Below are positions 44,436 through 53,654 of a stretch of DNA of 64,000 bases, one piece after another. Position 1 is the stretch's first letter. Each line of letters opens with the position of its first letter. Origin of the DNA: Vibrio cyclitrophicus (lineage in GTDB: Bacteria > Pseudomonadota > Gammaproteobacteria > Enterobacterales > Vibrionaceae); assembly GCF_024347435.1 (NCBI RefSeq), contig NZ_AP025481.1, positions 248,001-312,000 on the forward strand, in the 5' to 3' direction. The notes beneath the pieces were generated by a model. The model was not told the origin of the DNA. It ran no database searches and saw nothing but the letters and a program-made list of their open reading frames with translations. Position numbers and translations under genes: made by a program.

Positions 44436-47002
44436 TGAAGAAAAGCTACGCCAATACACCAAGAAACACTTTAGCCAAATTAATTACCCGTATTATTATT
44501 TTAGTGATAGGGGTGATGGCGCTTGGCGTGCTTATTCATAATTATGAGACCAGTAGTAATATTGTGAAACAAGAGACCAATCGAACCGTTCAGCAAACAT
44601 CAAGCCTGATCCAAAACATGTTCGACTACCGTTTGTCTGTTCTTCAAATTCACCAAGATAGTAGTTCACACAGTCAAACTTTAAGAGGGTATTTTGATAC
44701 TCATAATGAAGAGGCGTTGAGCTATTTTTTCTTTGGTGTTGATCAGCGGGAGCCTGCTCACGCGCCAGATTTACGCTTTATTTCTACTCATAATGGTCTA
44801 GTTTGGGACGATGGAAATGGTCAGTTTTATGGTTTAGACAATACGTCATTAGAGAGTATCTCTAATGAAGTATCGTTCAGTAGTAATTGGCATTTTTTGA
44901 AGCTAGCCACCGATATTGGCGACCGCCATTTATTGGCACGAAGAACACCCATTATTGATAACGCGACCGGTGAGGTTCTTGGTCAGTTATATATTGCCAT
45001 TGTGCTAGACAATAACTTCTCTCTTGCAGAATCTATCCAACAAGGAAGTAATTGCGAAAATATTGTCATCGAGGCTAATGGAGCGCCAGTTACTTCAACG
45101 TTCAGTGGTGACGAAAGCTATACGATAACGGATATTCTTGCTTACGAAGTCCATGATGAATTACCTCTCCACTTCGTCACTATCACGACGATTCAGATAA
45201 ACGCCGTTGATACACCACTCACTATTCGAGCGGTGCAAAAAAACACCAATTTTATTGAGTTAGAAGAGAATTATGAGCGCGCCATTATTGTCGTGATCGT
45301 TGTGATCGTCTTTATGTCCTTCTTTACGCGAGCTTGGATTCAAAGAAGAGTCGCGGCTGAGCTCGATAAACTGATGAACTTTACCCGTTCCGCAAGTGAC
45401 AATGATGAATACAACAAGTTTGATGGTTCCAATATTTTCGAGTTCCATCATATTGGTTGCACGCTAGAAGATACCTTTGAACGTTTATCTGAACAGAACC
45501 AAAAGTTCCAAGATCTGTTCAATTTTGCTCATTCACCCATTTTGGTCTGGTCTGAAAAAGGCGATTTGATTCAGATGAACCCGGCAGCTCGCATGGCTTT
45601 ATTTGATGACGATGACAACTATGGTGCGATGGCTCAAGAGTTTGAGAGTCGTATGTTGCCGAACATTCAAATGGTCGTTCAAGGCGCGAAACTGACGGGG
45701 ATTAATGTGCCAATCGGTGAAAAGGTGTTCCGTTGGAACATGTCTGCGATTCGCGTTGAACACGGTATTACAGGAGTGGTGGTTCAAGGGCAAGATATCA
45801 CTAAGCTGATAGAAGCAGAGAGACAGGCTGATCGAGCAAGAGAAGAAGCTGAGCATCTTGCGAATGTACGAGCCGACTTTTTAGCTAAGATGAGCCATGA
45901 GATTCGTACGCCGCTAAACGGTATTCTAGGTGTTTCCCAGCTGCTTAAACGTTCTTTACAGGGAGAAGATAATCGGGGCCAAGTCGATGTACTTTGCAAC
46001 AGTGCTGAACACTTACTGGCGGTACTTAATGACATCTTGGACTTCTCTAAAATCGAACAGGGTCAATTTAATATACAGAAAAAAGACTTTCGCTTAACGG
46101 AGTTGGTTAATACGTTGGATAGTATTTATCGACCGTTATGCGAGGATAAATCAGTTGTCTTTAGTATTGTGAATCATTTAGTTGATGACGTTGAGATATA
46201 CACTGATCAAGTTCGACTTAACCAAATTATGTTTAACCTATTGAGTAATGCATTGAAGTTTACTCATCAAGGCAGCATTTCAGTCAACTTTGAGCTAGAA
46301 AGTATTTTTAACTCCGACAAAGCCAGCTTAATTGTGCGAGTCAAAGACAGTGGTATTGGTATTGATGAAAACAAGATCGATGCAGTTTTTGAACCGTTTG
46401 TACAAGCAGAGGAGACCACAACTCGCGAGTATGGCGGCACTGGTCTCGGATTAACGATTGTAAAAAACCTAGTCGATATGCTTGAGGGAGATATTCAAGT
46501 TCGCAGTGTCATGGGTCAAGGCTCTGAGTTTATTGTTGAATTACCGGTTGAATTGCATTCAAAGTCGTTGTTAGGTTACAAACCACAAGCAGAGATTGAT
46601 CCTGAAACGCTTTTTAGTCGACCTTTAGAAGTATTGTTGGTAGAAGACAATCACACGAATGCATTTATCGCACAAGCTTTCTGTAAAAAATATGGAATGA
46701 TCGTGACTTGGGCTAAAGACGGTTTAGAAGCAATAGAAATGGCAAAGGCGAATACGTTTGACCTCATTCTAATGGACAACCAACTGCCTAATTTAGGAGG
46801 GGTCGAAACCACTCAGAAATTGAGAGATGAGATTGTTTTGTCAACACCTATCTATGCCTGTACCGCTGACGCTCAGAAGTCGACTAGAAACAGCTTCCTA
46901 GCCGCCGGGGCAAATTACGTGATTGTAAAACCGATCAAGGAAGAGTCTCTACACCAAGCTTTTGTACATTTTAAAAACTCTTACTGGGAGCAACAGGACT
47001 AA
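44435..47002 (+). CDS. luxQ: AI-2 sensor hybrid kinase/phosphatase LuxQ
   Basis: LuxQ is the membrane kinase/phosphatase coupled to LuxP. It phosphorylates the LuxU-LuxO relay when AI-2 is low and dephosphorylates it when AI-2 is high (established in vibrios). It has 855 aa: TM1 at about 11-33, a periplasmic tandem PAS region, TM2 at about 282-300, a cytoplasmic PAS domain (about 355-460), HisKA with [10 protein letters not shown] (His near 488), HATPase with NLLSNALKFTHQG and GGTGLGLTIV, and a C-terminal receiver with VEDNHTNAF, the phosphoacceptor Asp in LILMDNQLPNLGG (near 779), and Lys in VKPIKEE. It is translationally coupled to luxP. LuxU and LuxO are not in the window. Confidence 0.97.
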
Positions 47003-47007
47003 TCTTT

Positions 47008-47031
47008 AGCAAAAGCAAAAGCAAAAGCAAA
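47008..47031. repeat. Short tandem repeat (AGCAAA)4
   Basis: Four perfect copies of the hexamer AGCAAA lie 6 bases after the luxQ stop. Non-coding. Confidence 0.85.
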
Positions 47032-47120
47032 TAGTCGTATGGGATTCCTTTATGAAATTGTGGTGAAATATCGTTTTTATTCCTAAAATTTTATAATCAC
47101 AACATCCCAATAATAAAATG

Positions 47121-47780
47121 CTACAAAGAACTTGCGATAAAGGCTTGTTCCAACAGTAGTGTTTTTAGCTCATCACTCATGCTTAAGTGTTCGGGAAATT
47201 GGATACCAAAAATCCAGCCTTGACCTTGCTTTTTCTTACTCACCACTTTGTAGACCAACTCACTTTCTAAATGCTCGCTCAGTACTGAATTGACTTTGAT
47301 CTTCCAACCTATATCGATATCAGATTGCTGTGTAATGTAAACACCACAGCCAGAGACAGAAAAATCCACTAACGTTGCGTCAAGTGACAGCGTATCAAAG
47401 GTCACTTCACACCCTAGGTGCACTTTGTATCTTTCGTGTTCGCGGATTGGTTTAGTCGCAAAATTAGACGGCGGGCGAAGAAAAATAAGATGCGCTGGCG
47501 AAGTGATATGAGCCAGTACATTGGTTTTAAATGCAATGATATGTCCAAGCTCAGTATCGGTAATAGCACGGACAATCATATCAACATTAGTGAGCTTTCT
47601 GAGAGTGAGTGCCTCGGTTGCTTTTTGGGAGAGCTCTAAGATCAGGTACTGATCTTCCTTATAGCCAATATACAGGGTGCTTATTTGGACTGAGTCGTCT
47701 GGGCCGAATTCCAACACACCTGCTGTTTTTGTACCGGGTTTAAGGTATCTGAACAGTTCTATGTTTTTATCTTTATGCAT
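47121..47780 (-). CDS. PilZ-domain protein (c-di-GMP effector)
   Basis: This 219-aa cytoplasmic protein has an N-terminal YcgR-like domain (about 1-105) and a C-terminal PilZ domain (about 110-215). The c-di-GMP-binding signatures are present: the Arg pair in REHERYKV and D-x-S-x-x-G in VDFSVSGCGVYI. It probably links c-di-GMP to motility or surface behaviour, as YcgR-type proteins do. It is convergent with luxQ and stands alone. Two diguanylate cyclases occur elsewhere in the window, with no direct linkage. Confidence 0.88.
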   Translation of the reverse strand: MHKDKNIELFRYLKPGTKTAGVLEFGPDDSVQISTLYIGYKEDQYLILELSQKATEALTLRKLTNVDMIVRAITDTELGHIIAFKTNVLAHITSPAHLIFLRPPSNFATKPIREHERYKVHLGCEVTFDTLSLDATLVDFSVSGCGVYITQQSDIDIGWKIKVNSVLSEHLESELVYKVVSKKKQGQGWIFGIQFPEHLSMSDELKTLLLEQAFIASSL

Positions 47781-47974
47781 ATTCGTTATTGAACAATGTT
47801 AACCATCTGATGAAATAATATAACGTCCTGATAATACTATGTCATTAGTTTCATTAAGGTAATTGCAGGTGTCGAGTAAAAAGGTGAGGTGTTTTCAACA
47901 GGAAACAACAGCTTACTCTTGCCGTAAAACAAGATAGACTATTGTTAGTTGTGTACTTAATGGAGAATGAGTAA

Positions 47975-48325
47975 ATGGAACTGGAAACTTTCTTAGAAAA
48001 CCTGAAACAAGCACCGGAAAGCGTTCAATTTGAAGATACAATGCAAGTGATAGAAGCTAGCTATGATTTTTCTGAGAGTGAATTTCGTAATGGCGATGTG
48101 GTTAATGCGGCAGGGCAGAACAATGGTTCGTGTAAGATTTTTGCCTTTGGTTTAGCGTTAGGCCTCTCAGTAGATCAAACGTTGGCTTGTTTTGGTCAGT
48201 TTTACCGAAATGACGTACTAGATTTTCCTGAGAATACCGACCATCAAAATATTCGAAACTTCATGATACATGGTTGGGGGGGAGTCGAGTTCTCTCAGCC
48301 GGCATTGGTTGCAAAAGCTAAGTAA
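47975..48325 (+). CDS. HopJ-family protein
   Basis: This 116-aa cytoplasmic protein of the HopJ family reads VQFEDTMQVIEASYDFSESEFRNGDVVNAAGQNNGSCKIFAFG, followed by CFGQFYRNDVL and FMIHGWGGVEF. The name comes from a Pseudomonas effector, but the family is widespread in bacteria without type III secretion, so an effector role should not be assumed. Monocistronic, with its own terminator. Confidence 0.88.
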   Translation: MELETFLENLKQAPESVQFEDTMQVIEASYDFSESEFRNGDVVNAAGQNNGSCKIFAFGLALGLSVDQTLACFGQFYRNDVLDFPENTDHQNIRNFMIHGWGGVEFSQPALVAKAK

Positions 48326-48350
48326 TCACTCATTTAGTTAATCGTGTCTT

Positions 48351-48381
48351 GAAGCGAGATAATGGTATCTCGCTTCTTTTT
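48351..48381 (+). terminator. Rho-independent terminator
   Basis: GAAGCGAGATA pairs with TATCTCGCTTC around a 4-base loop, and TTTTT follows. Confidence 0.88.
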
Positions 48382-48412
48382 GCGTTCTAGTGCAAGTTCA
48401 TAGGCACAAAAA

Positions 48413-48721
48413 CTACTGAACAGGTAAGGCTGATAGGCACTTACGACACAGACAAACACCTGCTTTTGGAATATTGTCGGTGTCTCGCTTCTCTAATTCA
48501 AAGCACCAACACGTCTCTTTTCCCGCACTGATATCACATTGTGCAGGCTCATTGCATTCTGGGCATTGATGAGTTGAGCTAATGCCACTCAGATTATTCA
48601 TCACTGATTCTCTTTCGTTTTCAGATAACCCTTTCCAGCCGATAATCTCATCCATTGTTCGATGGCATCCACTGCATATGCCGCCATTATTTTTACAAGC
48701 CGCTCGGCAAGGTGTTTTCAT
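48413..48721 (-). CDS. DUF1289 / cysteine-rich CWC protein
   Basis: This small protein of 102 aa has a DUF1289-type N-terminus (PCRAACKNNGGICSGCHRTMDEIIGW, about 4-30) joined to a cysteine-rich CWC-type C-terminus (CPECNEPAQC, CWCFE, CLCRKCL). The paired Cys residues suggest two metal sites. Function unknown. Confidence 0.8.
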   Translation of the reverse strand: MKTPCRAACKNNGGICSGCHRTMDEIIGWKGLSENERESVMNNLSGISSTHQCPECNEPAQCDISAGKETCWCFELEKRDTDNIPKAGVCLCRKCLSALPVQ

Positions 48722-48881
48722 TTATCTGACCCATGATTCATTTGTGCTGAAATGTAGCATATTTGTTTTCCTTTGCAGAGCCCTGTTAACCAAGAATTGA
48801 CTCAGTAAAATTAACAAAGCAACTCGTAATTTTAAGGTTTTTCATGTAGCATCTCGCCCCTTTTGTCGAGTGGGGGATATT

Positions 48882-50234
48882 ATGTTTATTGGATTTGATT
48901 ATGGAACGGCAAACTGTTCTGTTGCAGCAATGGTTAATGGAGAACCAAGCCTATTACCGTTGGAAGGTAACAACCACTATATTCCCTCAACTGTGTTTGC
49001 TCCGACTCGTGAAAGCGTTTCTGAGCATCTATTTCGCCATTTGAATATCAAACCGAGCGATGTGGTTGGCGAGCAGGTGTTACGACGTGCGATTGCGTTG
49101 AACCGAGAAGAGAGTATTGATTTAGTGCCTGAAGATATGGCATTTGGTCAGGCAGCGTTGGATCTTTACTTAGAAGACCCTCGTGACGTTTACTATGTGA
49201 AATCGCCGAAATCTTTCCTTGGTGCGAGTGGGCTACATGATGTTCAGGTGAGTTTTTTTGAAGATTTAGTCTGTGCAATGATGGCGAATATTAAACACCA
49301 AGCCGAACTGACGACTCAAGAACAGATTAAACAAGCCGTTATTGGTCGTCCGATTAACTTTCATGGTCGAGGTGGTGAAGAAGCAAACCGACAAGCCGAA
49401 CATATTCTTTCTCGTGCAGCTAAGCGTGCAGGCTTTACTGATATTGCTTTTCAATTTGAACCTGTTGCGGCGGGGCTTGATTACGAAAGTACCCTAACTG
49501 AAAACCAAACGGTATTGGTGGTGGATATTGGTGGTGGTACGACCGATTGCTCATTGTTAGAAATGGGACCAACTTGGTCGGGTAAGGCGGATCGTACTCA
49601 AAGTTTATTAGCCCACAGCGGGCAAAGGGTAGGAGGGAATGACCTTGATATCTACCTTGCTTTTAAACAACTGATGTCACCTTTCGGTATGGGTAGTAAA
49701 GGCATTTCAGGTATCGATATGCCGCTGACTCAATTCTGGAATCCAATTGCGATCAATAATGTTGAAGCGCAAAAGAACTTCTATTCTCGCGAAAACCTAG
49801 CGGCCTTGAAGTTACTTCGTAAAGAAGCTTCAGATCCTCAAAAGTTAGATCGCTTGATGAGGGTTTATCACGATACTCTAGGCTACAGCATTGTGCGTCG
49901 AGCTGAAGAAACCAAAATTGCTTTAGCTGAATGTGCTCAATACCGAACGGCGATTAATGTCGCTTCTGAGTTAGTGGAAGTTGATATCTCTGTTGAACAG
50001 ATGATCGAAGCTATTGAAACACCAAAGTCTAAGATGATTGAGTTAGTAAAAGAAGCCATTCAACAAGGTCAGAAAAAGCCAGATGTTATCTACATGACCG
50101 GTGGTTCGGCTCGATCTCCAATCCTTCGCCAAGCAGTAGAAGAAGCTGTACCGAATGTACCGATTGTGAGTGGTAACTATTTCGGCTCAGTAACAGCAGG
50201 TCTGGCTCGTTGGGCTGAGGTTTGCTTTAAATAA
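48882..50234 (+). CDS. yegD: Hsp70-like chaperone YegD
   Basis: This 450-aa member of the DnaK/actin ATPase fold lacks the usual substrate-binding C-terminal half. It shows the phosphate-1 motif MFIGFDYGTANCSVA at the start, the phosphate-2 motif VLVVDIGGGTTDCSLL near 208-223, and the adenosine motif YMTGGSARSPILRQ near 405. ATG 48882 directly precedes the ATPase motif and follows GGGGGA. The upstream GTG at 48870 is unlikely. The client is unknown. Monocistronic, with its own terminator. Confidence 0.92.
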   Translation: MFIGFDYGTANCSVAAMVNGEPSLLPLEGNNHYIPSTVFAPTRESVSEHLFRHLNIKPSDVVGEQVLRRAIALNREESIDLVPEDMAFGQAALDLYLEDPRDVYYVKSPKSFLGASGLHDVQVSFFEDLVCAMMANIKHQAELTTQEQIKQAVIGRPINFHGRGGEEANRQAEHILSRAAKRAGFTDIAFQFEPVAAGLDYESTLTENQTVLVVDIGGGTTDCSLLEMGPTWSGKADRTQSLLAHSGQRVGGNDLDIYLAFKQLMSPFGMGSKGISGIDMPLTQFWNPIAINNVEAQKNFYSRENLAALKLLRKEASDPQKLDRLMRVYHDTLGYSIVRRAEETKIALAECAQYRTAINVASELVEVDISVEQMIEAIETPKSKMIELVKEAIQQGQKKPDVIYMTGGSARSPILRQAVEEAVPNVPIVSGNYFGSVTAGLARWAEVCFK

Positions 50235-50257
50235 GAACGAAAGCTATGAGTTATTGA

Positions 50258-50289
50258 AGGCAACCCATCACTGATTGGTTGCTTTTTTT
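50258..50289 (+). terminator. Terminator of yegD
   Basis: GCAACC and GGTTGC pair around a 10-base loop, followed by seven T. Confidence 0.8.
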
Positions 50290-50725
50290 GTATCTGGCTT
50301 CGATGAATTTCCGCTGAGTTACTTTTTCTTCTCTAAAGCAGTGGAAATTATTTTACCGGGTTAAATGTTTCAAATGCATTCTAGATGTTACAAGGTGTTT
50401 CAAGGTTAAAAGTTTGTCATATAATGGTCTGATGAGTAATTTTAAATTTTGATTTTTAATGTTTATTTGGTGATTAGAAAACCAAAAATTTTGATGTTTT
50501 TATCTCAAAAAGTAACAGTTCGCATTTGTGTTTTTAGTTTAATTTATTGTTTAAAAAGGTTTTTTTGTTTTTTATAGTGCGAATTTTTTTATTTTACATA
50601 TTTTAATGCAACTTTTTGTCATTCGTATATTAGTGTTTGTCCACTTGTTAAATGCAGGTAACAACTTCTCCGTAAGCACGAGGTTGTTAGTGAATAACTC
50701 ACCCAGTTACATAATGGATATGACA
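50290..50725. other. Porin promoter and leader region
   Basis: More than 400 very AT-rich bases precede the porin start. TGTTTCAA occurs twice (near 50366 and 50398). Possible ToxR-type sites cannot be called with confidence. The frame of the porin stays open back to 50606, but that part does not look like a porin and precedes the signal peptide. Confidence 0.5.
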
Positions 50726-51766
50726 ATGAATAAGAAACTTTTAGCGCTAGCAATTTCTGGTGCAGTATTTGGTACACAGGCAGTTGCAGTAGAGCTTTAC
50801 AACGAAGACGGCACAACATTCTCAGTTGGCGGTCACGTTTCAGTCGCAGTTGGTGATGTAAACAGCGATGACCGTCTTAACAGCGATGATATCGGTGTAG
50901 AATCTGTTTCTCCACGTATCAACTTCGGTGCAACTCACGATCTTGGTAACGGCTTTACTGCTGATGCTAAAGGTGAATGGGCGCTAAACATGCTTGACGG
51001 TGGTGAAGAGTCATTCACAACTCGTCTTGGTTACGTTGGTCTTTCTCATGACGATTACGGTCGTGCAGCAGTAGGTACTCAATGGGCACCTTACTACAAC
51101 GTTGCTGGTGTAGCAGATATGTCAATCGCATTCGCGAATGACTTCATCTACGAAGATCACGGTAACCTAGGTACTGGTCGTGGCGAAGAAATGGTTAGCT
51201 ACGGCAACGCTATCGACTTCGGCAACGCTGGCTCTCTAAACGCAGCTGTTGCATGGCAAGGTCGCAAAGCTGATGGTGCGAACGAATACGGCAACCGTGC
51301 TCAAATTGCTTTGAATTACGCGATTGCTGACGTTACTGCGAACTACGCATACAACACCGGTGATGTTAACTACTTTGGTGTAGTGGGTTCAAAAACTGCT
51401 GATTCTCACGTATTAAGTGCAACTTACGGTTCATACGGCGCTGAAGGTCTTTACCTTGCTGGTGTATACGCAATGAACAACTACATGAACTCAGGTAACG
51501 GCCAGATTCTTGAAGAGTCAGTTGCAATTGAATTACTAGCTTCTTACGCTCTTTCTAACAGCCTTAACCTAAGCGTTAACTACGAAGCGGTAGAAGACGA
51601 CAAGCTAAGCGATACAGTATTTGCTACTACTGCTCTACAAGCTGAATACAACTTCACGTCTCAGTTCGTAGGCTTTGCTGGTTACCAGTTCGACCTACAA
51701 GGTTCTGGCGTTTACAAAGAAAAAGCTGACGACCAGTGGCTACTTGGTGCTCGTTACTACCTATAA
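50726..51766 (+). CDS. OmpU-type outer-membrane porin
   Basis: This 346-aa general porin starts MNKKLLALAISGAVFGTQAVA, a standard signal peptide cut after AVA. It continues as alternating beta strands with FSVGGHVSVAVGDVN near the mature N-terminus and ends in an aromatic strand with terminal GARYYL. The conserved YVGLSHDDYGRAAVGTQWAPYY segment is typical of vibrio OmpU-like porins. Three in-frame ATGs at 50714, 50720 and 50726 compete. The last one gives the cleanest signal peptide. Codon use is strongly biased (GGT, AAC, GAC), which suggests high expression. Confidence 0.92.
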   Translation: MNKKLLALAISGAVFGTQAVAVELYNEDGTTFSVGGHVSVAVGDVNSDDRLNSDDIGVESVSPRINFGATHDLGNGFTADAKGEWALNMLDGGEESFTTRLGYVGLSHDDYGRAAVGTQWAPYYNVAGVADMSIAFANDFIYEDHGNLGTGRGEEMVSYGNAIDFGNAGSLNAAVAWQGRKADGANEYGNRAQIALNYAIADVTANYAYNTGDVNYFGVVGSKTADSHVLSATYGSYGAEGLYLAGVYAMNNYMNSGNGQILEESVAIELLASYALSNSLNLSVNYEAVEDDKLSDTVFATTALQAEYNFTSQFVGFAGYQFDLQGSGVYKEKADDQWLLGARYYL

Positions 51767-52110
51767 GTCGCAGACTAATTTAGCATAGTGTTTACTCCTT
51801 AAGTTTACCTTTTAGGATACTGTCCTAGACACCATGCTAAGCCCTCTCTGATCTCTTGATTAGAGAGGGCTTCTTTCGTTCTATACGCATCTGTTTTAGT
51901 TTTTCCTTCATGTTACCTAGCCATTCATTTCATCTACGTAGCTATGCTCTTGTCATCAGTTCTTATATGTCGCGATCTTCGGATAAAAGTATTTAAATCA
52001 TTAAATTGAGCTAAAGATCAGAATTTAGATGTTGATAACCATCTTGTCGAAGATTCTCTCTTTATGTTGCGGTAAACTTTGCACTCCAAAAAATAGTTCA
52101 GGGACAAACT
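51767..52110. other. Porin 3' region and FAH-gene promoter region
   Basis: The gap holds the porin terminator at 51839-51877 and then about 230 bases that must contain the promoter of the FAH-family gene. No other element is seen. Confidence 0.5.
51839..51877 (+). terminator. Terminator of porin gene
   Basis: AGCCCTCTCT and AGAGAGGGCT form a 10-bp stem, followed by TCTTTC. Confidence 0.85.
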
Positions 52111-52743
52111 ATGAGCAGCGTTGTAGATCAGGAACAATTGATGAATTCGAAACGAACAGCAACTCCAACTAAGGTGCTGTGTGTTGGGCGTAACTATGTC
52201 GATCACATCGAAGAACTCAATAACGCAATTCCAGACTCAATGGTGGTTTTCAATAAACCGAGCACCAGTGTTACGTCATCTCTGTCTTCTTTTCATCAAG
52301 AAGCGCTGCACTACGAGTCAGAAATCTGTTTTATCGTTGAAAATGGTCAGTACTCCGCTGTGGGTTTAGGGCTAGATCTCACTAAACGTGAATTGCAAAG
52401 TAGCTTAAAAGCGAAAGGTTTACCTTGGGAGCGCGCCAAAGCATTTGATGGTTCAGCCGTATTTAGTCGCTTTGTTCCAACTGATAACTTAGACCTCGCG
52501 GACTTGAATATAGAACTGTTTATCAACTGTGTCCGCGTTCAAAAAGGACACGTTGAACAGATGCTCTATTCCCCGAAAACTATCCTCGAAGAGTTGTCTT
52601 CTTACACGACATTACTCGACGGTGATGTCGTGATGACGGGTACCCCTAAAGGCGTTGGAGAAGTACACCGCGGCGATATATTCCTTGGTCGCCTTAAGTG
52701 TGGAGAAACGACATTGATTGAGATTGAATGGGTAGCGAGTTAA
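52111..52743 (+). CDS. Fumarylacetoacetate hydrolase-family protein
   Basis: This 210-aa, single-domain FAH protein resembles YcgM-type hydrolases or oxaloacetate decarboxylases. It shows VLCVGRNYVDHIEEL at the N-terminus, the metal-binding Glu pair in HYESEICFIVE, the Lys/Asp region KGLPWERAKAFDGSAVFSRFV, and MTGTPKGVGEV near the end. AGGGA lies about 6 bases before ATG 52111. A second ATG at 52141 is possible. The substrate cannot be fixed from sequence. Confidence 0.87.
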   Translation: MSSVVDQEQLMNSKRTATPTKVLCVGRNYVDHIEELNNAIPDSMVVFNKPSTSVTSSLSSFHQEALHYESEICFIVENGQYSAVGLGLDLTKRELQSSLKAKGLPWERAKAFDGSAVFSRFVPTDNLDLADLNIELFINCVRVQKGHVEQMLYSPKTILEELSSYTTLLDGDVVMTGTPKGVGEVHRGDIFLGRLKCGETTLIEIEWVAS

Positions 52744-52893
52744 CCACATTGGTTTTTTTAGTTAATAAGTTGGTTTTACTGGCTGTTGGTGGTTGTTAAT
52801 TCGAATAATTAACCATCAAGCAACGGGTTGCATCTAGAATGGCGTTTGTAATTGATATAAAATCCGGCTCCGTTTTTATCAATACTGAAGCTC

Positions 52894-53535
52894 ATGATCG
52901 ACTTAGCCATTTTACCTGTTTACCTGACAGCCGTTGTTGCACTTCTCCTTTTACCTGGTCCTGATATGTTACTGATCGCGAGCTCAAGTATGAGCTATGG
53001 TCGTAAGGTCGGTGTGTTTGCGAGCCTAGGTAACGCGACTTCTGGAATTATTCTGACAGTGCTGGCGGCGATGGGTGTGTCGGCATTGATCGCTATGAGC
53101 CCTATTGCTTTGAAAGCGCTGCATTTATTAGGTGGTGCATACTTACTTAAAATGGGATGGGACTGCCTTCGAACCGATCAGGGAGAAGCGGCCGGACTCA
53201 GTGACAATGCTGCCGCTAAGTCGTATTACCAAAGAGCGTTAATTAGTAATCTGCTTAATCCAAAGGCGTTGGTTTTTTTTGTGATGTTTTTGCCTCAATT
53301 CGTTTCTACAAATATTGAAGCGACCTCTGGTGAACAGATGCTGTTTTTGGGCCTATTATTGAACGTTCTTGGTTTGACGTTTAATTTTCTTCTTGTGGCT
53401 TTGGTGGGTACTATTGGTAAGCCTCTCGTAGAAAACGCAAAGTTTCGTACTTATCAGCAGAAAGTGATGGGCGGCGTGTTTATTGTGTTAGCGGTTTGGA
53501 TGCTTTCTTCTTTCTTTACTGCTTCAATTACCTAA
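52894..53535 (+). CDS. LysE/RhtB-family exporter
   Basis: This 213-aa inner-membrane exporter has six predicted TM helices. The N-terminal signature reads LLLPGPDMLLIASSSMSYGRKVGVFASLGNATSG, and the middle signature is SNLLNPKALVFFVMFLPQF. It is not in an operon with the FAH gene, which lies 150 bases upstream. The amino acid exported is unknown. Confidence 0.9.
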   Translation: MIDLAILPVYLTAVVALLLLPGPDMLLIASSSMSYGRKVGVFASLGNATSGIILTVLAAMGVSALIAMSPIALKALHLLGGAYLLKMGWDCLRTDQGEAAGLSDNAAAKSYYQRALISNLLNPKALVFFVMFLPQFVSTNIEATSGEQMLFLGLLLNVLGLTFNFLLVALVGTIGKPLVENAKFRTYQQKVMGGVFIVLAVWMLSSFFTASIT

Positions 53536-53565
53536 GTAAAGCACATGATAACGGCTCATTGCCGA

Positions 53566-53596
53566 TAAAAAATGGACGCTTAATGCGTCCATTTTT
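53566..53596 (+). terminator. Bidirectional terminator
   Basis: AAAATGGACGC and GCGTCCATTTT pair around a 5-base loop. It separates two convergent genes. Confidence 0.88.
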
Positions 53597-53654
53597 GGTT
53601 CTGCTAAGTACGAATTGTCTTATTCGAATATCGAGTAAACTCTCGCTTCACCGA

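Noticed and set aside
47008..47031. Could the AGCAAA repeats be part of a CRISPR array?
   Set aside because: The units are six bases, contiguous and without spacers. No cas genes are in the window.
50683..50694. 12-base identity between the porin leader (GTTGTTAGTGAA) and the Qrr pairing region
   Set aside because: Both are in the sense orientation, so they cannot base-pair with each other, and a 12-base match is expected by chance in a window of this size.
50606..50725. N-terminal extension of the porin frame by 40 codons
   Set aside because: It would place a non-porin segment before a perfect signal peptide. The internal ATG at 50726 is far more likely.
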